Assembly (NCBI GenBank): GCA_963796125.1
Contig: CAWCKM010000047.1
Location: forward strand, 1-64,000
DNA from: DASPRG01 sp963796125
Lineage (GTDB): Bacteria > Nitrospirota > Thermodesulfovibrionia > Thermodesulfovibrionales > SM23-35
DNA: 64,000 nt
Reading direction: 5' to 3'
The position numbers and the translations under genes are program-made. Shown here piece by piece: positions 45,652 to 55,285 of the stretch (positions are counted from its first letter, which is position 1; every line of letters starts with the position of its first letter). The notes beneath the pieces were generated by a model. That model did not search any database. It had not been told where the DNA came from and was given only the letters and a program-made list of their open reading frames with translations.

Positions 45652-46716
45652 ATGAAAATAATCCACAAATCCATACTCAAGGAATTAATATTTACCTTCA
45701 TCATCAGTCTTGCCTTTCTGAATTTTATTTTGATGATGGAGAAGCTGCTCAGGTTGAGCAGGTTTCTCTCGGGAGTCGGTGCATCAGTTGCAGATATTGC
45801 TACAATCATCCTCTATATTCAACCCCAGTTACTTCTGCTCACCATACCAATGGCATTTCTCCTGTCCACGCTCTTAACCTATGGTCGCCATAGTCTTGAC
45901 AATGAACTTGTCATTTTAAGAACCAGCGGCATGGACTTCAGTGGAATATCGAAACCGGTTTTTATTCTCGGCATTTCATGCTTTTTGCTCAATATAGCTG
46001 TGAGCTTTTATATTGGTCCCAAAAGCAGTATTGGTCTCAGGGATGAAATCACCCGTATTATTAAAAACCGTACTCCTCTTGCAATTGAGGAAGGTACATT
46101 CAATACATCATTCAAGGACATTGTCATTATGATCAGGAAGAAGCCTTCTGAAGATACGGTCAGGGGAATCTTTATTTATGACGGGAGGAATAAGAATGAA
46201 CCAAGGATCATGATGGCCAGGGAAGGGAAGATCTCCATGTCAGAGGGTTTTTACGCAAACCTCCTCCTTAAGAATGGATTCATTCATATTGCAAAGGGAA
46301 ACAGCACAACGGAAATATTCTTTGAACGATACAACCTTATCCTTGCTCTCGAGGCAAACCTCCCATCAAGAAAGAATGCAGAGTTTACACCGTTTGAATT
46401 ACTCAAAAAAATTAATGAAAGCACCTCTAATACCCTTCTGTTACAGCTTGAATTCGACAGGAGGATAACCTTGCCCTTTATGTGTATTGTTCTTATTGCA
46501 TTGGGACCTCCTCTGTCCCTGATGACCGGAAAGTCGGGGAGACTCGGTGGTCTTGCCCTTGGCTTGGGAGTATTTTCGAGTTATTACATGCTTCTGATCT
46601 ATGGGGAGAATCTCGTGAGGGCTGGAAAGATACCTCACTACATCGGTGCATGGACACCTGCTCTTGTTCTTGGGATTTTTGCAATATGGTTTTACAAAAA
46701 AGAAAGTAACAAATAA
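45652..46716 (+). CDS. lptF: LPS export permease LptF
   Basis: YjgP/YjgQ family, 354 residues. Three N-terminal helices (about 10-120), a periplasmic beta-jellyroll domain (about 130-260), and three C-terminal helices (ITLPFMCIVLIALGPPLSLM onwards). Partner of LptG in the LptB2FG ABC transporter that extracts LPS from the inner membrane. Which of the two is F or G is set here only by gene order. LptB and LptC are not in the window. Confidence 0.88.
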   Translation: MKIIHKSILKELIFTFIISLAFLNFILMMEKLLRLSRFLSGVGASVADIATIILYIQPQLLLLTIPMAFLLSTLLTYGRHSLDNELVILRTSGMDFSGISKPVFILGISCFLLNIAVSFYIGPKSSIGLRDEITRIIKNRTPLAIEEGTFNTSFKDIVIMIRKKPSEDTVRGIFIYDGRNKNEPRIMMAREGKISMSEGFYANLLLKNGFIHIAKGNSTTEIFFERYNLILALEANLPSRKNAEFTPFELLKKINESTSNTLLLQLEFDRRITLPFMCIVLIALGPPLSLMTGKSGRLGGLALGLGVFSSYYMLLIYGENLVRAGKIPHYIGAWTPALVLGIFAIWFYKKESNK

Positions 46717-46774
46717 ACAGTAACAAGTAACGAGTAAAGGAAAATTGAAAGGACATCAGACTAAGAGTCATCAG

Positions 46775-46827
46775 TATCATTCCCCTTGTCGAATCTCTAA
46801 GCCAGGGATTGGGACAAGCCCATGACA
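46775..46827. repeat. Degenerate REP-like element
   Basis: tatcattccccttgtcgaat ... gggattgggacaagcccatgaca: both loop cores (cttgt, acaag) are kept but the stems are partly lost. Between lptF and lptG. Confidence 0.65.
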
Positions 46828-46888
46828 GAAATCAGTAGGAATGTGGTTTACTTTGTCTTATTAGTAAGTTAGAGGTCTGGGAGAGACT

Positions 46889-47968
46889 GTGCTAATCGTA
46901 CAAAAACATTATCTGAAGGAATTCTTCAAGCTCTTTGCCCTCATATGTGCGGGCATTGCTTCGATATTCAGCATTCTTGATCTTATCGACAAAATAGATG
47001 ACTTCATGCCTAACAGGCCATCTCTTGAAGGTCTGTTCCTGTATGCCTTTTTCAATTTTCCGAAATATCTGCTTTATCTTCTGCCTGCTGCCATACTCGT
47101 ATGCAGCTTGTTCATATTCAGTCAGGCATCACGGAACAGAGAGATTGTTGTTATAAAGGCAACGGGAGGCAGGTTAAGGAGTCTTTTCCAACCCTTTATT
47201 TTTTATGGCATGGTATTGACGATAGTTGCCTTTCTCATCGGAGAAGTTGTTGTGCCTGATTTCTCGACGAGGTCGTCTGAGCTTAAAAACAGTCTCAGAA
47301 AAAAGGATAAGAAACTTACTTTCCAGGAAGGTACTCTCTGGCTGAGGGCTACAGACGGTTCTCCGGTAAGGATTGAACTCTATATTCCCGAGAAGAAGCT
47401 TGCAACGGGCGTGAGTATTTTTGTTACAGAGAAAGATTCTCTGAAGGAGAGGATAGAGGCAGAAGAAGCAGAATGGCAAGCAGTTCAAAGTTCAAATGGA
47501 ATTTGGAGGCTTAAAAATGTAACTATTTATGACATTAAGGCCGGGGAAGTTAGCAATGAAGCAATGGTTGACTATCCGTATCTTGAGTCTCCTGACTTTT
47601 TCAGTGAAGGGATTAAGAAACCGGAAGAGATGGGCATTGGTGAACTCTACAGATATACAGAAAGATTGAGACGGGCAGGTTTCAGGAATACAAAGCTGCT
47701 TGTCGATATGAATAAAAAGGTCTCATACCCTTTTATAAATTTCTTTATGATGTTATTCGGCATATCTCTTTCGATGAGAAGCAGGATTGGCGGAGGTCTC
47801 TTTGCAGCAGGGCTCGGGCTCCTCATCAGTGCTCTCTACTGGTTTGCATATACCATGATGCTTTCCCTTGGATATGCGGGAGTAGTTCCACCTGTTGTAG
47901 CTGCATGGCTTGTGCCGCTTGTTTTTGGTGTTGTTACTGTTTATCTCTTCAGGAAGATACAGGAGTAA
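46889..47968 (+). CDS. lptG: LPS export permease LptG
   Basis: YjgP/YjgQ family, 359 residues, paralogue of the preceding gene. GTG start at 46889. N-terminal helices (LICAGIASIFSILDLIDKID, LLYLLPAAILVCSLFIFSQA), periplasmic domain with LTFQEGTLWLRATDGSPVRI, and C-terminal helices (FFMMLFGISLSMRSRIGGGL). Second permease of the LPS transporter. Gap of 172 bp from lptF holding a degenerate repeat. Confidence 0.88.
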   Translation: MLIVQKHYLKEFFKLFALICAGIASIFSILDLIDKIDDFMPNRPSLEGLFLYAFFNFPKYLLYLLPAAILVCSLFIFSQASRNREIVVIKATGGRLRSLFQPFIFYGMVLTIVAFLIGEVVVPDFSTRSSELKNSLRKKDKKLTFQEGTLWLRATDGSPVRIELYIPEKKLATGVSIFVTEKDSLKERIEAEEAEWQAVQSSNGIWRLKNVTIYDIKAGEVSNEAMVDYPYLESPDFFSEGIKKPEEMGIGELYRYTERLRRAGFRNTKLLVDMNKKVSYPFINFFMMLFGISLSMRSRIGGGLFAAGLGLLISALYWFAYTMMLSLGYAGVVPPVVAAWLVPLVFGVVTVYLFRKIQE

Positions 47969-48109
47969 CCATGGCAAAGAGCGAAGAGCAAATAGCAGGG
48001 AGCAAGACAAGAACAAATAGCAATAAAGGCACTCATTTTCTAAATTCTCAAATTGACTTTTCGCTGACTGTTCTTTTATGATTAAGAAGTTTTTCTGCAT
48101 GACAATAAT

Positions 48110-48739
48110 ATGAAATTGGGATTATTTCCTAAAGAAATAGACTTCTTTGAGATCTTCGATCTGGCTGCATCGAACCTCACAAAGACAGCCTCACTCTTTT
48201 TCAATCTTGTTCTTTCGGAGAATTTTGAAAACCTTGAAGTCAAGGCGAAAGAGATATACGAATGCGAACAAGAAGGCGACATATTGACACATGAGATCAT
48301 AAAAAAACTGAACAAGACCTTTGTAACCCCTATAGATAGAGAGGACTTATATACCCTCGCATCCCGCTTAGATGATATCTTAGACCTCATATGGGCTGCT
48401 ACTGAAAGGCTCATGGTATTTAAAATCAAGGAACCTACAAAAGAAGCGATAGAAATGGCAAAGGATCTTCTTATGACCACAGAGGTTGTGCAGAAGGCAA
48501 TTAAAAACCTCAAGGAAAAGAAATATTCCCATGTCCAGGAATACTGTATTGAGATAAACAGGCTCGAAAATAGAATAGACAGGACTTTCCGTGATGCCCT
48601 TGGGAAACTCTTTGATGAAGTAAACGATTGTATCTTCATAATAAAATGGAAAGAGATCTATGAGCACCTCGAGGATGCTTCTGATAGATGTGAGGATGTT
48701 GCCAATGCTATAGAAGCCATAGTCCTCAAAAATGCATGA
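48110..48739 (+). CDS. DUF47/PhoU-like accessory protein of a phosphate transporter
   Basis: 209 residues, all-helical. YkaA/TIGR00153-type: ANALTHE-like motif appears as EGDILTHEIIKKLNKTFVTP, followed by IDREDLYTLASRLDDILDLI, and the C-terminal LEDASDRCEDVANAIEAIVL. Such proteins resemble PhoU and regulate Pit-type transporters encoded next to them. It overlaps pit by 8 bp. Confidence 0.92.
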   Translation: MKLGLFPKEIDFFEIFDLAASNLTKTASLFFNLVLSENFENLEVKAKEIYECEQEGDILTHEIIKKLNKTFVTPIDREDLYTLASRLDDILDLIWAATERLMVFKIKEPTKEAIEMAKDLLMTTEVVQKAIKNLKEKKYSHVQEYCIEINRLENRIDRTFRDALGKLFDEVNDCIFIIKWKEIYEHLEDASDRCEDVANAIEAIVLKNA

Positions 48740-49727
48740 TACGTATTTTTTACTCCTCTGTGTAATAGGCCTTGCAATTGTCTTTGATTTCATAAACGGT
48801 TTTCACGACACTGCCAACGCAATCGCCACATCAGTATCAACAAGGGTTCTCTCTCCAAAAGTAGCTGTATCAATGGCAGCAATATTGAACATGGTTGGAG
48901 CATTGTCAGGGACTGCGGTGGCCAAGACTGTTGGGGCCGGTCTTGTAGAGGCTTACATGTATCACACAGGTCACAGTTATTTCTGCTCTTACAGCTGCTA
49001 TCGTGTGGGACATAACTCACATGGTATCTCGGACTTGCCCACATCCTCGAGCCATGCCATCCTTTCGGGTGTTGTCGGTGCAGGAATAGCAACAGCGGGG
49101 ACGGGCGTTATTATTCAAAAGGGTGTCTATAAAGTTCTCGCAGGGTTAATTCTTTCTCCTGTCGTTGGATTTATCCTGAGCTTCTTCTTGATGATGTTTC
49201 TCTTATGGTTGTTCGGAAGATCTACCCCCACACTGGTCAGTAACCTTTTCGGCAGACTCCAGATCGTATCAGCAGCCTATATGGCCTTCAGCCACGGCAG
49301 CAACGATGCGCAAAAAACGATGGGAATCATTACAATGGCGTTGGTAAGTTATTATAAACTTCCCGAGTTCCACATCCCCTTGTGGGTAATTGCAGTGTGT
49401 GCAACGGCTATGGCACTTGGCACAGCATTCGGGGGCTGGAGAATAATCAAGACCCTCGGTACGCGAATTGTTAATCTCAAACCCATTCACGGGTTTGCTG
49501 CAGAGACAACAGCAGCTACAGTCATAGAGATTGCATCGAGAATAGGGCTTCCTCTCTCCACAACACATGTGATTTCATCTACCATAATGGGTGTAGGTGC
49601 ATCAAAAAGATTCTCAGCGGTGAAATGGGGAGTCGGAGGGAATATTGTACTGGCATGGATAATCACCTTGCCTGTATGCGCCATACTTGCATGGTTAATC
49701 TGTAAAGGGCTGCTCTTAATAGTTTAG
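48732..49727 (+). CDS. pit: Low-affinity inorganic phosphate transporter, Pit family
   Basis: 331 residues, PiT/PHO-4 family with about ten helices. Signature halves: FDFINGFHDTANAIATSVST near the N-terminus and AFSHGSNDAQKTMGIITMAL in the second repeat. The uninterrupted frame hides a double frameshift: residues read from 48957 to about 49025 (HSYFCSYSCYRVGHNSHG) are nonsense, while the neighbouring frame gives ITQVTVISALTAAIVWDIT, as expected before LPTSSSHAILSG. Two opposite one-base errors explain this. Cotransports phosphate with H+ or Na+, with the DUF47 partner upstream. Confidence 0.93.
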   Translation: MHDTYFLLLCVIGLAIVFDFINGFHDTANAIATSVSTRVLSPKVAVSMAAILNMVGALSGTAVAKTVGAGLVEAYMYHTGHSYFCSYSCYRVGHNSHGISDLPTSSSHAILSGVVGAGIATAGTGVIIQKGVYKVLAGLILSPVVGFILSFFLMMFLLWLFGRSTPTLVSNLFGRLQIVSAAYMAFSHGSNDAQKTMGIITMALVSYYKLPEFHIPLWVIAVCATAMALGTAFGGWRIIKTLGTRIVNLKPIHGFAAETTAATVIEIASRIGLPLSTTHVISSTIMGVGASKRFSAVKWGVGGNIVLAWIITLPVCAILAWLICKGLLLIV

Positions 49728-49745
49728 AAACTTAAGGTTTCAATT

Positions 49746-51356
49746 ATGTATAAAGGCTATCTCTGTATTGTTCTCCATGCCCATCTCCCGTATATCAGAC
49801 ATCCGGAATATGATTATTTCCTTGAGGAGAACTGGTTTTATGAGGCCATTACCGAGACCTATATCCCTCTCCTTGGTATCTTTGAAAGACTTCTTAACGA
49901 CGGTGTTGATTTCAGGATAACAGTATCACTAAGTCCACCCCTTGTTGAAATGTTTGACGACGATCTTCTCAAAAGGCGATACCAAAGATATATCGAAAGG
50001 CTGATCGAATTATCAGACAGGGAGCGACACAGAACAAAGGGTGATATCCATTTCGAACCAGTTGTGAGGATGTACGCACAAAGGTTCCGGAGGATTCAAT
50101 ACTTATTTGAAGAAATCTACAGGAAAGATCTTATATCAGCCTTCAGAGCATTACAGGATACAGGCAAGGTGGAGTTGATAACGTCTGTTGCAACCCATGC
50201 CTTTCTCCCTAATTTATCAATGTACCCTGAGGCGATAAAGGCACAGATAAAAATTGCTACCAAACATTTTAAAGATAATTTCCATCAATCACCGGCTGGT
50301 ATCTGGTTGCCCGAGTGCGGGTATGTATCCGGTATCGATGAATATGCAAGAGAAGCGGGCATACAGTTCTTCTTCCTCGATACCCACGGTATACTTCATG
50401 GAAAACCTTTGCCAAGATACGGCGTTTATGCACCTGTATCATGCCCTTCGGGTGTTTTTGCTTTTGGCAGAGATGTTGAGACTTCCAAGCAGGTTTGGTC
50501 TTCTGTTGAAGGGTATCCAGGCGACTTTGATTACCGGGATTTTTACAGAGATATAGGGTTTGACCTTGATGATATGGGACCGTATATCCATCCCGATGGA
50601 ATAAAGATACATACGGGGATGAAATATTACAGGATAACAGGAAAAACAGACAGGAAAAAACCATATATTATAGAGCAAGCACGAAAAAAGGCCGCAGAGC
50701 ATGCACATCATTTTATATCCAATAGACAACACCAGATTGATTTTCTCTCAAAGACCTTTAAGGATTTCCATATTTCCCTTAAGCCGGTAATCACCGCTCT
50801 CTATGATGCCGAGCTTTTTGGACACTGGTGGTTTGAGGGCCCTGATTGGCTCGATTTTCTTTTGAGAGGGATAGACAAAGGGCATGTCAATTTCAGAACG
50901 ATAACGCCCTCAGAATATTTATATTCACTTTCCTCTCAATACGCAGGTCTGCAGTACTGTCAGCCATCTATGTCAAGCTGGGGACATAAAGGATACAGTG
51001 AGGTCTGGCTGAATAACTCTAATGATTACATCTATCGTCATCTTCACAAGTCGATTGAACGCATGATCAATCTTGCCAGGAAATTTCATAATGCAAGTGG
51101 CATTGTCCGGCGTGCACTGAATCAGGCATTAAGAGAGATCCTCCTATCACAACATAGCGACTGGGCGTTTATCATGGATTCCAGCACTGCTGCCGGGTAT
51201 GCACAAAAGCGTTTTGAGGGGCATATTTTGAGGTTTAACAACCTTTATCAATCAATTATCTCAGGGAATATCTCAGAAAGCTGGCTCAGAGAGATCGAAG
51301 AAAAAGATAGCATATTTAAAGACATAGATTACAGGGTCTATAGAAATGGGAAATAA
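49746..51356 (+). CDS. GH57 1,4-alpha-glucan branching enzyme
   Basis: 536 residues, glycoside hydrolase family 57 with a DUF1957-type C-terminal domain. N-terminal VLHAHLPYIRHPEYDYFLEE; the catalytic nucleophile Glu is in AGIWLPECGYVSGI (near residue 190) and the acid/base Asp in ALYDAELFGHWWFEGPDWLD (near residue 353). The C-terminal helical part has SSWGHKGYSEVWLN and SDWAFIMDSSTAAGYA. Forms alpha-1,6 branches in glycogen. It lies 18 bp after pit and may be co-transcribed, with no obvious functional link. No other glycogen gene is in the window. Confidence 0.92.
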   Translation: MYKGYLCIVLHAHLPYIRHPEYDYFLEENWFYEAITETYIPLLGIFERLLNDGVDFRITVSLSPPLVEMFDDDLLKRRYQRYIERLIELSDRERHRTKGDIHFEPVVRMYAQRFRRIQYLFEEIYRKDLISAFRALQDTGKVELITSVATHAFLPNLSMYPEAIKAQIKIATKHFKDNFHQSPAGIWLPECGYVSGIDEYAREAGIQFFFLDTHGILHGKPLPRYGVYAPVSCPSGVFAFGRDVETSKQVWSSVEGYPGDFDYRDFYRDIGFDLDDMGPYIHPDGIKIHTGMKYYRITGKTDRKKPYIIEQARKKAAEHAHHFISNRQHQIDFLSKTFKDFHISLKPVITALYDAELFGHWWFEGPDWLDFLLRGIDKGHVNFRTITPSEYLYSLSSQYAGLQYCQPSMSSWGHKGYSEVWLNNSNDYIYRHLHKSIERMINLARKFHNASGIVRRALNQALREILLSQHSDWAFIMDSSTAAGYAQKRFEGHILRFNNLYQSIISGNISESWLREIEEKDSIFKDIDYRVYRNGK

Positions 51357-51400
51357 GAATTATCTGTATTGTTTATAGCGAACTCTGTACCAAAGTTGTC

Positions 51401-51464
51401 TGTCATTCCCGCTTGTCGGGAATCTTTCTGAAAGAAGAAGGATTCTGGACAAGCCAGAATGACA
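51401..51464. repeat. REP-like double-hairpin element
   Basis: Left hairpin attcccgcttgtcgggaat, right hairpin attctggacaagccagaat, ends tgtc/gaca. Between the convergent GH57 and LysR genes, where it could act as a bidirectional terminator. Confidence 0.9.
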
Positions 51465-51511
51465 TAATGGCTGACTGAATGCGGTTTTACTAATGAATTT
51501 GTTAGTAACTT

Positions 51512-52426
51512 CTATGCAAGTAGCTTGTCGAAGGGATATGACTTCAGGTATGCGAGGAATTCCTCAACAGCATGGGATGAAACTGAATTCTTGTAAGTAA
51601 TAAGAGAGAAATTTCTGAGTATCTTTTCTTCTTTGAAACTGAGCATACTGAGGGTTCCGTACTTGATTTCTTTTCTCGCAGCCCAGCGTGAGACGATTGA
51701 GACGCCTAATCCATTCTCCACCGCCTCTTTTATGGCCTGTGTGGTTCCCAGAACCATGGATACCTTCATCCCCTGCAGTGTAATTCCATGCCTTGCAAGG
51801 AACTTTTCTATTGTCTGTCTCGTGCCTGAACCGGCTTCCCTGAGGATAAAGGGTTCCTCGATAAGTTCAGAGACTGAAACCTCTTTTCTTTTTGCCCAGG
51901 GATGATGGGCAGGAACGATCAGTAAAAGTTCATCAGAGAGCAATTTTTCGACAACGATCTTTTGCCTTTTCACGTCTCCCTCTACAAGACCAACATTAAT
52001 GTTCCCTGCATTGAGCAATTCAATGACCCTCTGCATGTTTGCGACAAAGAGATTAACTTTGATCTTTGGATGGGTTTTTCTGAAATCTGAAATGACGCTT
52101 GGGAGCATATAGTTTCCTATGGTAGATCCAGCGCCGATTGTGATACTCCCTTTTACCAAACCTGTCATTTCTCCTATTACCTTCTCTGCTGCAGTATAAA
52201 GGGCAAGAATCTCCTTCGCATATTTATACAGGACTTCTCCTGCAGGGGTAAGGGTAACCCTGCTTGATGATCTGTCAAAGAGCTTTGTCTCGTACATTTC
52301 CTCGAGGGCCTGAATCTGAAGGCTTACAGCAGGCTGGGTAAGATGAATAATCTCAGAAGTCTTTGAAAAACTTCTGGTTTCTGCAACTGTGCAGAAGACT
52401 TTCAGCTTATGATCTTCCATTCCCAT
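51512..52426 (-). CDS. LysR-family transcriptional regulator
   Basis: 304 residues. N-terminal winged HTH (FCTVAETRSFSKTSEIIHLT, then QPAVSLQIQALEEMYETKLF) and a C-terminal periplasmic-binding-like effector domain (GAGSTIGNYMLPSVISDFRK). The family resembles CysB/CysL-type and 'selenium metabolism-associated' LysRs. It is transcribed divergently from nothing obvious; its target may be elsewhere. The start at 52426 gives the normal family length. Confidence 0.92.
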   Translation of the reverse strand: MGMEDHKLKVFCTVAETRSFSKTSEIIHLTQPAVSLQIQALEEMYETKLFDRSSSRVTLTPAGEVLYKYAKEILALYTAAEKVIGEMTGLVKGSITIGAGSTIGNYMLPSVISDFRKTHPKIKVNLFVANMQRVIELLNAGNINVGLVEGDVKRQKIVVEKLLSDELLLIVPAHHPWAKRKEVSVSELIEEPFILREAGSGTRQTIEKFLARHGITLQGMKVSMVLGTTQAIKEAVENGLGVSIVSRWAARKEIKYGTLSMLSFKEEKILRNFSLITYKNSVSSHAVEEFLAYLKSYPFDKLLA

Positions 52427-52498
52427 TGGTATTTTTATAGACCGGAAAACCTATAATATTTTTTTATTCGTATATAATAAGTATTTAATAGATTAAAG

Positions 52499-53218
52499 TC
52501 AAGAGTTGCTTCTATAGAAGAGTATACGGTGGCATTGCGGACACTGCAGGATCTCTTCATTCCCTTTTATCTCAACAAAAAGTTGGGGAGGTATATTCAT
52601 ATTACATCCCTGGCAGACTTCTTCTTTTGCCTCTGCTACTGCGGTACCTTTGCCTGTTTCAAGCAGGCTCATATAGAGGGTATAAAGTTCCTTGTCAATG
52701 CTTTCGACAATTCCGGATCTTTCTCCTCTGAGAGTGAATAGTTCTTTTTCTGCTTCGGATACCTCACCCTTGAGCTTCTCCCGGTAAACATCTAACTTAT
52801 CCTTCTCAGTCTTAAGCTTTGATTCTTCCAGTTTTACCTGCTTTGAAGAATTTTCCATCTCTTCCATGAAATTAAGAATCTCATCCTCAACAGCATTACG
52901 TTCCTTTTCGGCAGTTTCTATCTCCTTTAAAAGGGCCTGGTATTCTTTGTTTGTTTTTATCTCTGTAGTGCGGGTTTTCAGCTTTTTGATTTTTTCATTG
53001 ATATCATCGAGTTCCCTTTCCTTATCACGCCTCTTTTTCTCGAGGGACTCAGAACCCTGCTTCAATTTGTCGAGAACAGCCTGGGCTTTCTTGAAAGGCC
53101 CTTCTACCTCAGAAATCTTTGTGGGGATTCCTTCTATAATTGCTTGTTTTTCGAGAATGAGGCTATCAAACTTCTGGAGGTTTATGAGGAGACTTAGATT
53201 ACGTTCCAAACAATCCAC
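52499..53218 (-). CDS. Coiled-coil and C4 zinc-ribbon protein (CT398/DUF164-like)
   Basis: 239 residues, GTG start. A long coiled coil (residues 10-170; ELDDINEKIKKLKTRTTEIK, TNKEYQALLKEIETAEKERN) and a C-terminal C4 zinc ribbon CQGCNMNIPP ... LQCPQCHRILFY. This family is broadly conserved beside core genes; a role in RNA or envelope contacts has been suggested for some members but is unsettled. Confidence 0.9.
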   Translation of the reverse strand: MDCLERNLSLLINLQKFDSLILEKQAIIEGIPTKISEVEGPFKKAQAVLDKLKQGSESLEKKRRDKERELDDINEKIKKLKTRTTEIKTNKEYQALLKEIETAEKERNAVEDEILNFMEEMENSSKQVKLEESKLKTEKDKLDVYREKLKGEVSEAEKELFTLRGERSGIVESIDKELYTLYMSLLETGKGTAVAEAKEEVCQGCNMNIPPQLFVEIKGNEEILQCPQCHRILFYRSNS

Positions 53219-53350
53219 CTCAAAAACTTGCCCTGCAAGTCTTTTGAGTCTACTATCAAGAATGATAAGCTGGAAAGTATTTTTCTTATAACCATGTTAC
53301 TTATATACCACTATACCACAGAACTAAGCTTTTACTTTCAATAGAGCCTC

Positions 53351-53426
53351 TGGTGGGCCCACCAGGGCTCGAACCTGGGACCGACCGGTTATGAGCCGGT
53401 AGCTCTACCAACTGAGCTATGGGCCC
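53351..53426 (-). tRNA. tRNA with CAU anticodon (Met, or Ile2)
   Basis: Complete cloverleaf on the minus strand, 76 nt including an encoded CCA. Acceptor gggccca pairs with tgggccc, D-arm agctcagttggtagagct, anticodon stem accgg-ctcataa-ccggt (anticodon CAU), T-arm with gttcgagccc. The first pair G1-C72 excludes initiator tRNA-fMet. CAU can be elongator Met or lysidine-modified Ile2; the sequence leans to Met but does not settle it. Confidence 0.93.
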
Positions 53427-53568
53427 TGAAAACATACTCATTTTAAATACTCCACTGGCTTCCGGTCAAGGCCTTATACTTTTCTTCCATGCGATAATGT
53501 ATAATTTTAGAAGATTATTCGAATTCTTGACTTACTCGCAAACTCTTCGATAAGATAGGTAAATTTCA

Positions 53569-54027
53569 ATGAAAATCGCTATAGGCTGCGACCATGCGGG
53601 ATTAGAACTGAAGAATGAGATCATCAAACTCTTAAGTGGTCTCGGCATTGATTGCATTGATTACGGTACGAATACTCCCGAATCAGTAGATTATCCTGAT
53701 TTTGGTGAAAAAGTCTCTGAGGCAGTTTCCTCAGGGGAGATAGAGAGGGGAATACTCATCTGTGGTACGGGGATAGGTATGTCCATCGTTGCTAATAAAT
53801 TTCCCGGCATCAGAGCATCTCTTTGTAACGATCTCTTCACAGCCCAGATGAGTCGACGGCACAATGATGCCAATGTCCTTGTCATCGGTGGGAGAATAGT
53901 GGGGAAGGATTTGGCGAAAGAGATTGTTAAGACATGGGTGAATACTCCCTTTGACGGTTCCAGGCACGTCAATAGATTAAAAAAGATAACACTGATAGAG
54001 GACCGGTTAAGAAAACATGAACCTTGA
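53569..54027 (+). CDS. rpiB: Ribose-5-phosphate isomerase B
   Basis: 152 residues, RpiB/LacAB family. MKIAIGCDHAGLELKNEIIK, the active-site Cys in LICGTGIGMSIVANKFPGIR, and MSRRHNDANVLVIGGR are complete. Interconverts ribose- and ribulose-5-phosphate in the pentose phosphate pathway. Overlaps glyA by 11 bp in the common rpiB-glyA-nrdR order. Confidence 0.96.
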   Translation: MKIAIGCDHAGLELKNEIIKLLSGLGIDCIDYGTNTPESVDYPDFGEKVSEAVSSGEIERGILICGTGIGMSIVANKFPGIRASLCNDLFTAQMSRRHNDANVLVIGGRIVGKDLAKEIVKTWVNTPFDGSRHVNRLKKITLIEDRLRKHEP

Positions 54028-55273
54028 ACATCTCAAACTCACAGATCCGGAGGTTTTCGAAGCAATACAGAAAGAGATAGAGCGGGAACGGGAGAATATT
54101 GTTCTCATAGCCTCGGAAAACTATGCAAGCCCTGCCGTACTGGAAGTTCAGGGTTCTGTCTTTACGAATAAATATGCAGAAGGATATCCGGGAAGAAGGT
54201 ACTACGGCGGCTGTGAATATGCCGATGTTGTTGAAAGTCTCGCAATTGAAAGGGCAAAGGAACTATTCAACGCAGAACACGTCAATGTCCAGCCCCACTC
54301 CGGAACCCAGGCTAATATGGCTGTATATTTCTCCATGCTTAAGCCAGGTGATACCATACTTGCCATGAGCCTGAGCCATGGAGGCCATCTTTCCCATGGT
54401 GCTTCAGTGAACTTCTCGGGAAAATTTTATAGGATTGCAACCTATTGCGTTGATAGAAATACAGGGTATATAGACTACGAAGAGGTTAGACGCCTGACAA
54501 GAGAACATAAACCAAAGATGATCGTTGCCGGTGCGAGTGCCTATTCGAGGATCATCGATTTCAAGACATTTTCAGAAATTGCAAAAGAAGTTAATGCATA
54601 TTTCATGGCAGACATAGCCCATATTGCAGGACTTGTTGCAGCAGGCCTTCATCCCTCCCCTTTGCCATATGCAGATTTTGTAACAACAACGACACATAAA
54701 ACCCTTAAAGGACCGAGGGGTGGAATGATCATGTGCAGGGAGGAATATGCCAAAGCGATTGATAAGATGGTATTCCCTGGAATACAGGGAGGGCCGCTTG
54801 TCCATGTTATTGCTGCAAAAGCTGTAGCTCTGAAAGAAGCTTTGAGCAAGGAATTCAGAGACTATCAGGTTATGGTTATCAAGAACGCAAAGAGACTTGC
54901 AGAGGGCTTGTTAAACGGGGGGTTCACTATTATCTCAGGTGGGACTGACAATCATATGATGCTTGTTGACCTGACCAAAAAGGGCACTACAGGGAAGGAT
55001 GCAGAGGATGCACTGAGCATGGCAGGTATAACAGTGAACAAGAATGTAGTACCCTATGATGAGAGGCCACCAACAATAACAAGCGGGATAAGGCTCGGTA
55101 CACCTTGTGTTACCACAAGGGGCATGGGTGAAGCAGAGATGACGGAGATAGCAGATATCATAACTTCGGCTATTCAGAGTATCCATGACATTCATGTAAT
55201 AAAAGACCTTTCAAAACGGGTTAAAGTTCTTTGTGATAGCTTTCCTCTTTATGAAGTACAAAAAGCAACATAA
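54017..55273 (+). CDS. glyA: Serine hydroxymethyltransferase
   Basis: 418 residues, PLP enzyme converting serine and tetrahydrofolate to glycine and methylene-THF. NIVLIASENYASPAVLEVQG, YPGRRYYGGCEYADVVESLA, and the PLP lysine in TTTTHKTLKGPRGGMI (near residue 227). C-terminal TSGIRLGTPCVTTRGMGEAE. No frame errors. Followed by nrdR 12 bp later. Confidence 0.97.
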   Translation: MNLEHLKLTDPEVFEAIQKEIERERENIVLIASENYASPAVLEVQGSVFTNKYAEGYPGRRYYGGCEYADVVESLAIERAKELFNAEHVNVQPHSGTQANMAVYFSMLKPGDTILAMSLSHGGHLSHGASVNFSGKFYRIATYCVDRNTGYIDYEEVRRLTREHKPKMIVAGASAYSRIIDFKTFSEIAKEVNAYFMADIAHIAGLVAAGLHPSPLPYADFVTTTTHKTLKGPRGGMIMCREEYAKAIDKMVFPGIQGGPLVHVIAAKAVALKEALSKEFRDYQVMVIKNAKRLAEGLLNGGFTIISGGTDNHMMLVDLTKKGTTGKDAEDALSMAGITVNKNVVPYDERPPTITSGIRLGTPCVTTRGMGEAEMTEIADIITSAIQSIHDIHVIKDLSKRVKVLCDSFPLYEVQKAT

Positions 55274-55285
55274 CAAGAGTTTTCA

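Noticed and set aside
53351..53426. Initiator tRNA-fMet
   Set aside because: The acceptor begins with a paired G1-C72; initiators have an unpaired C1.
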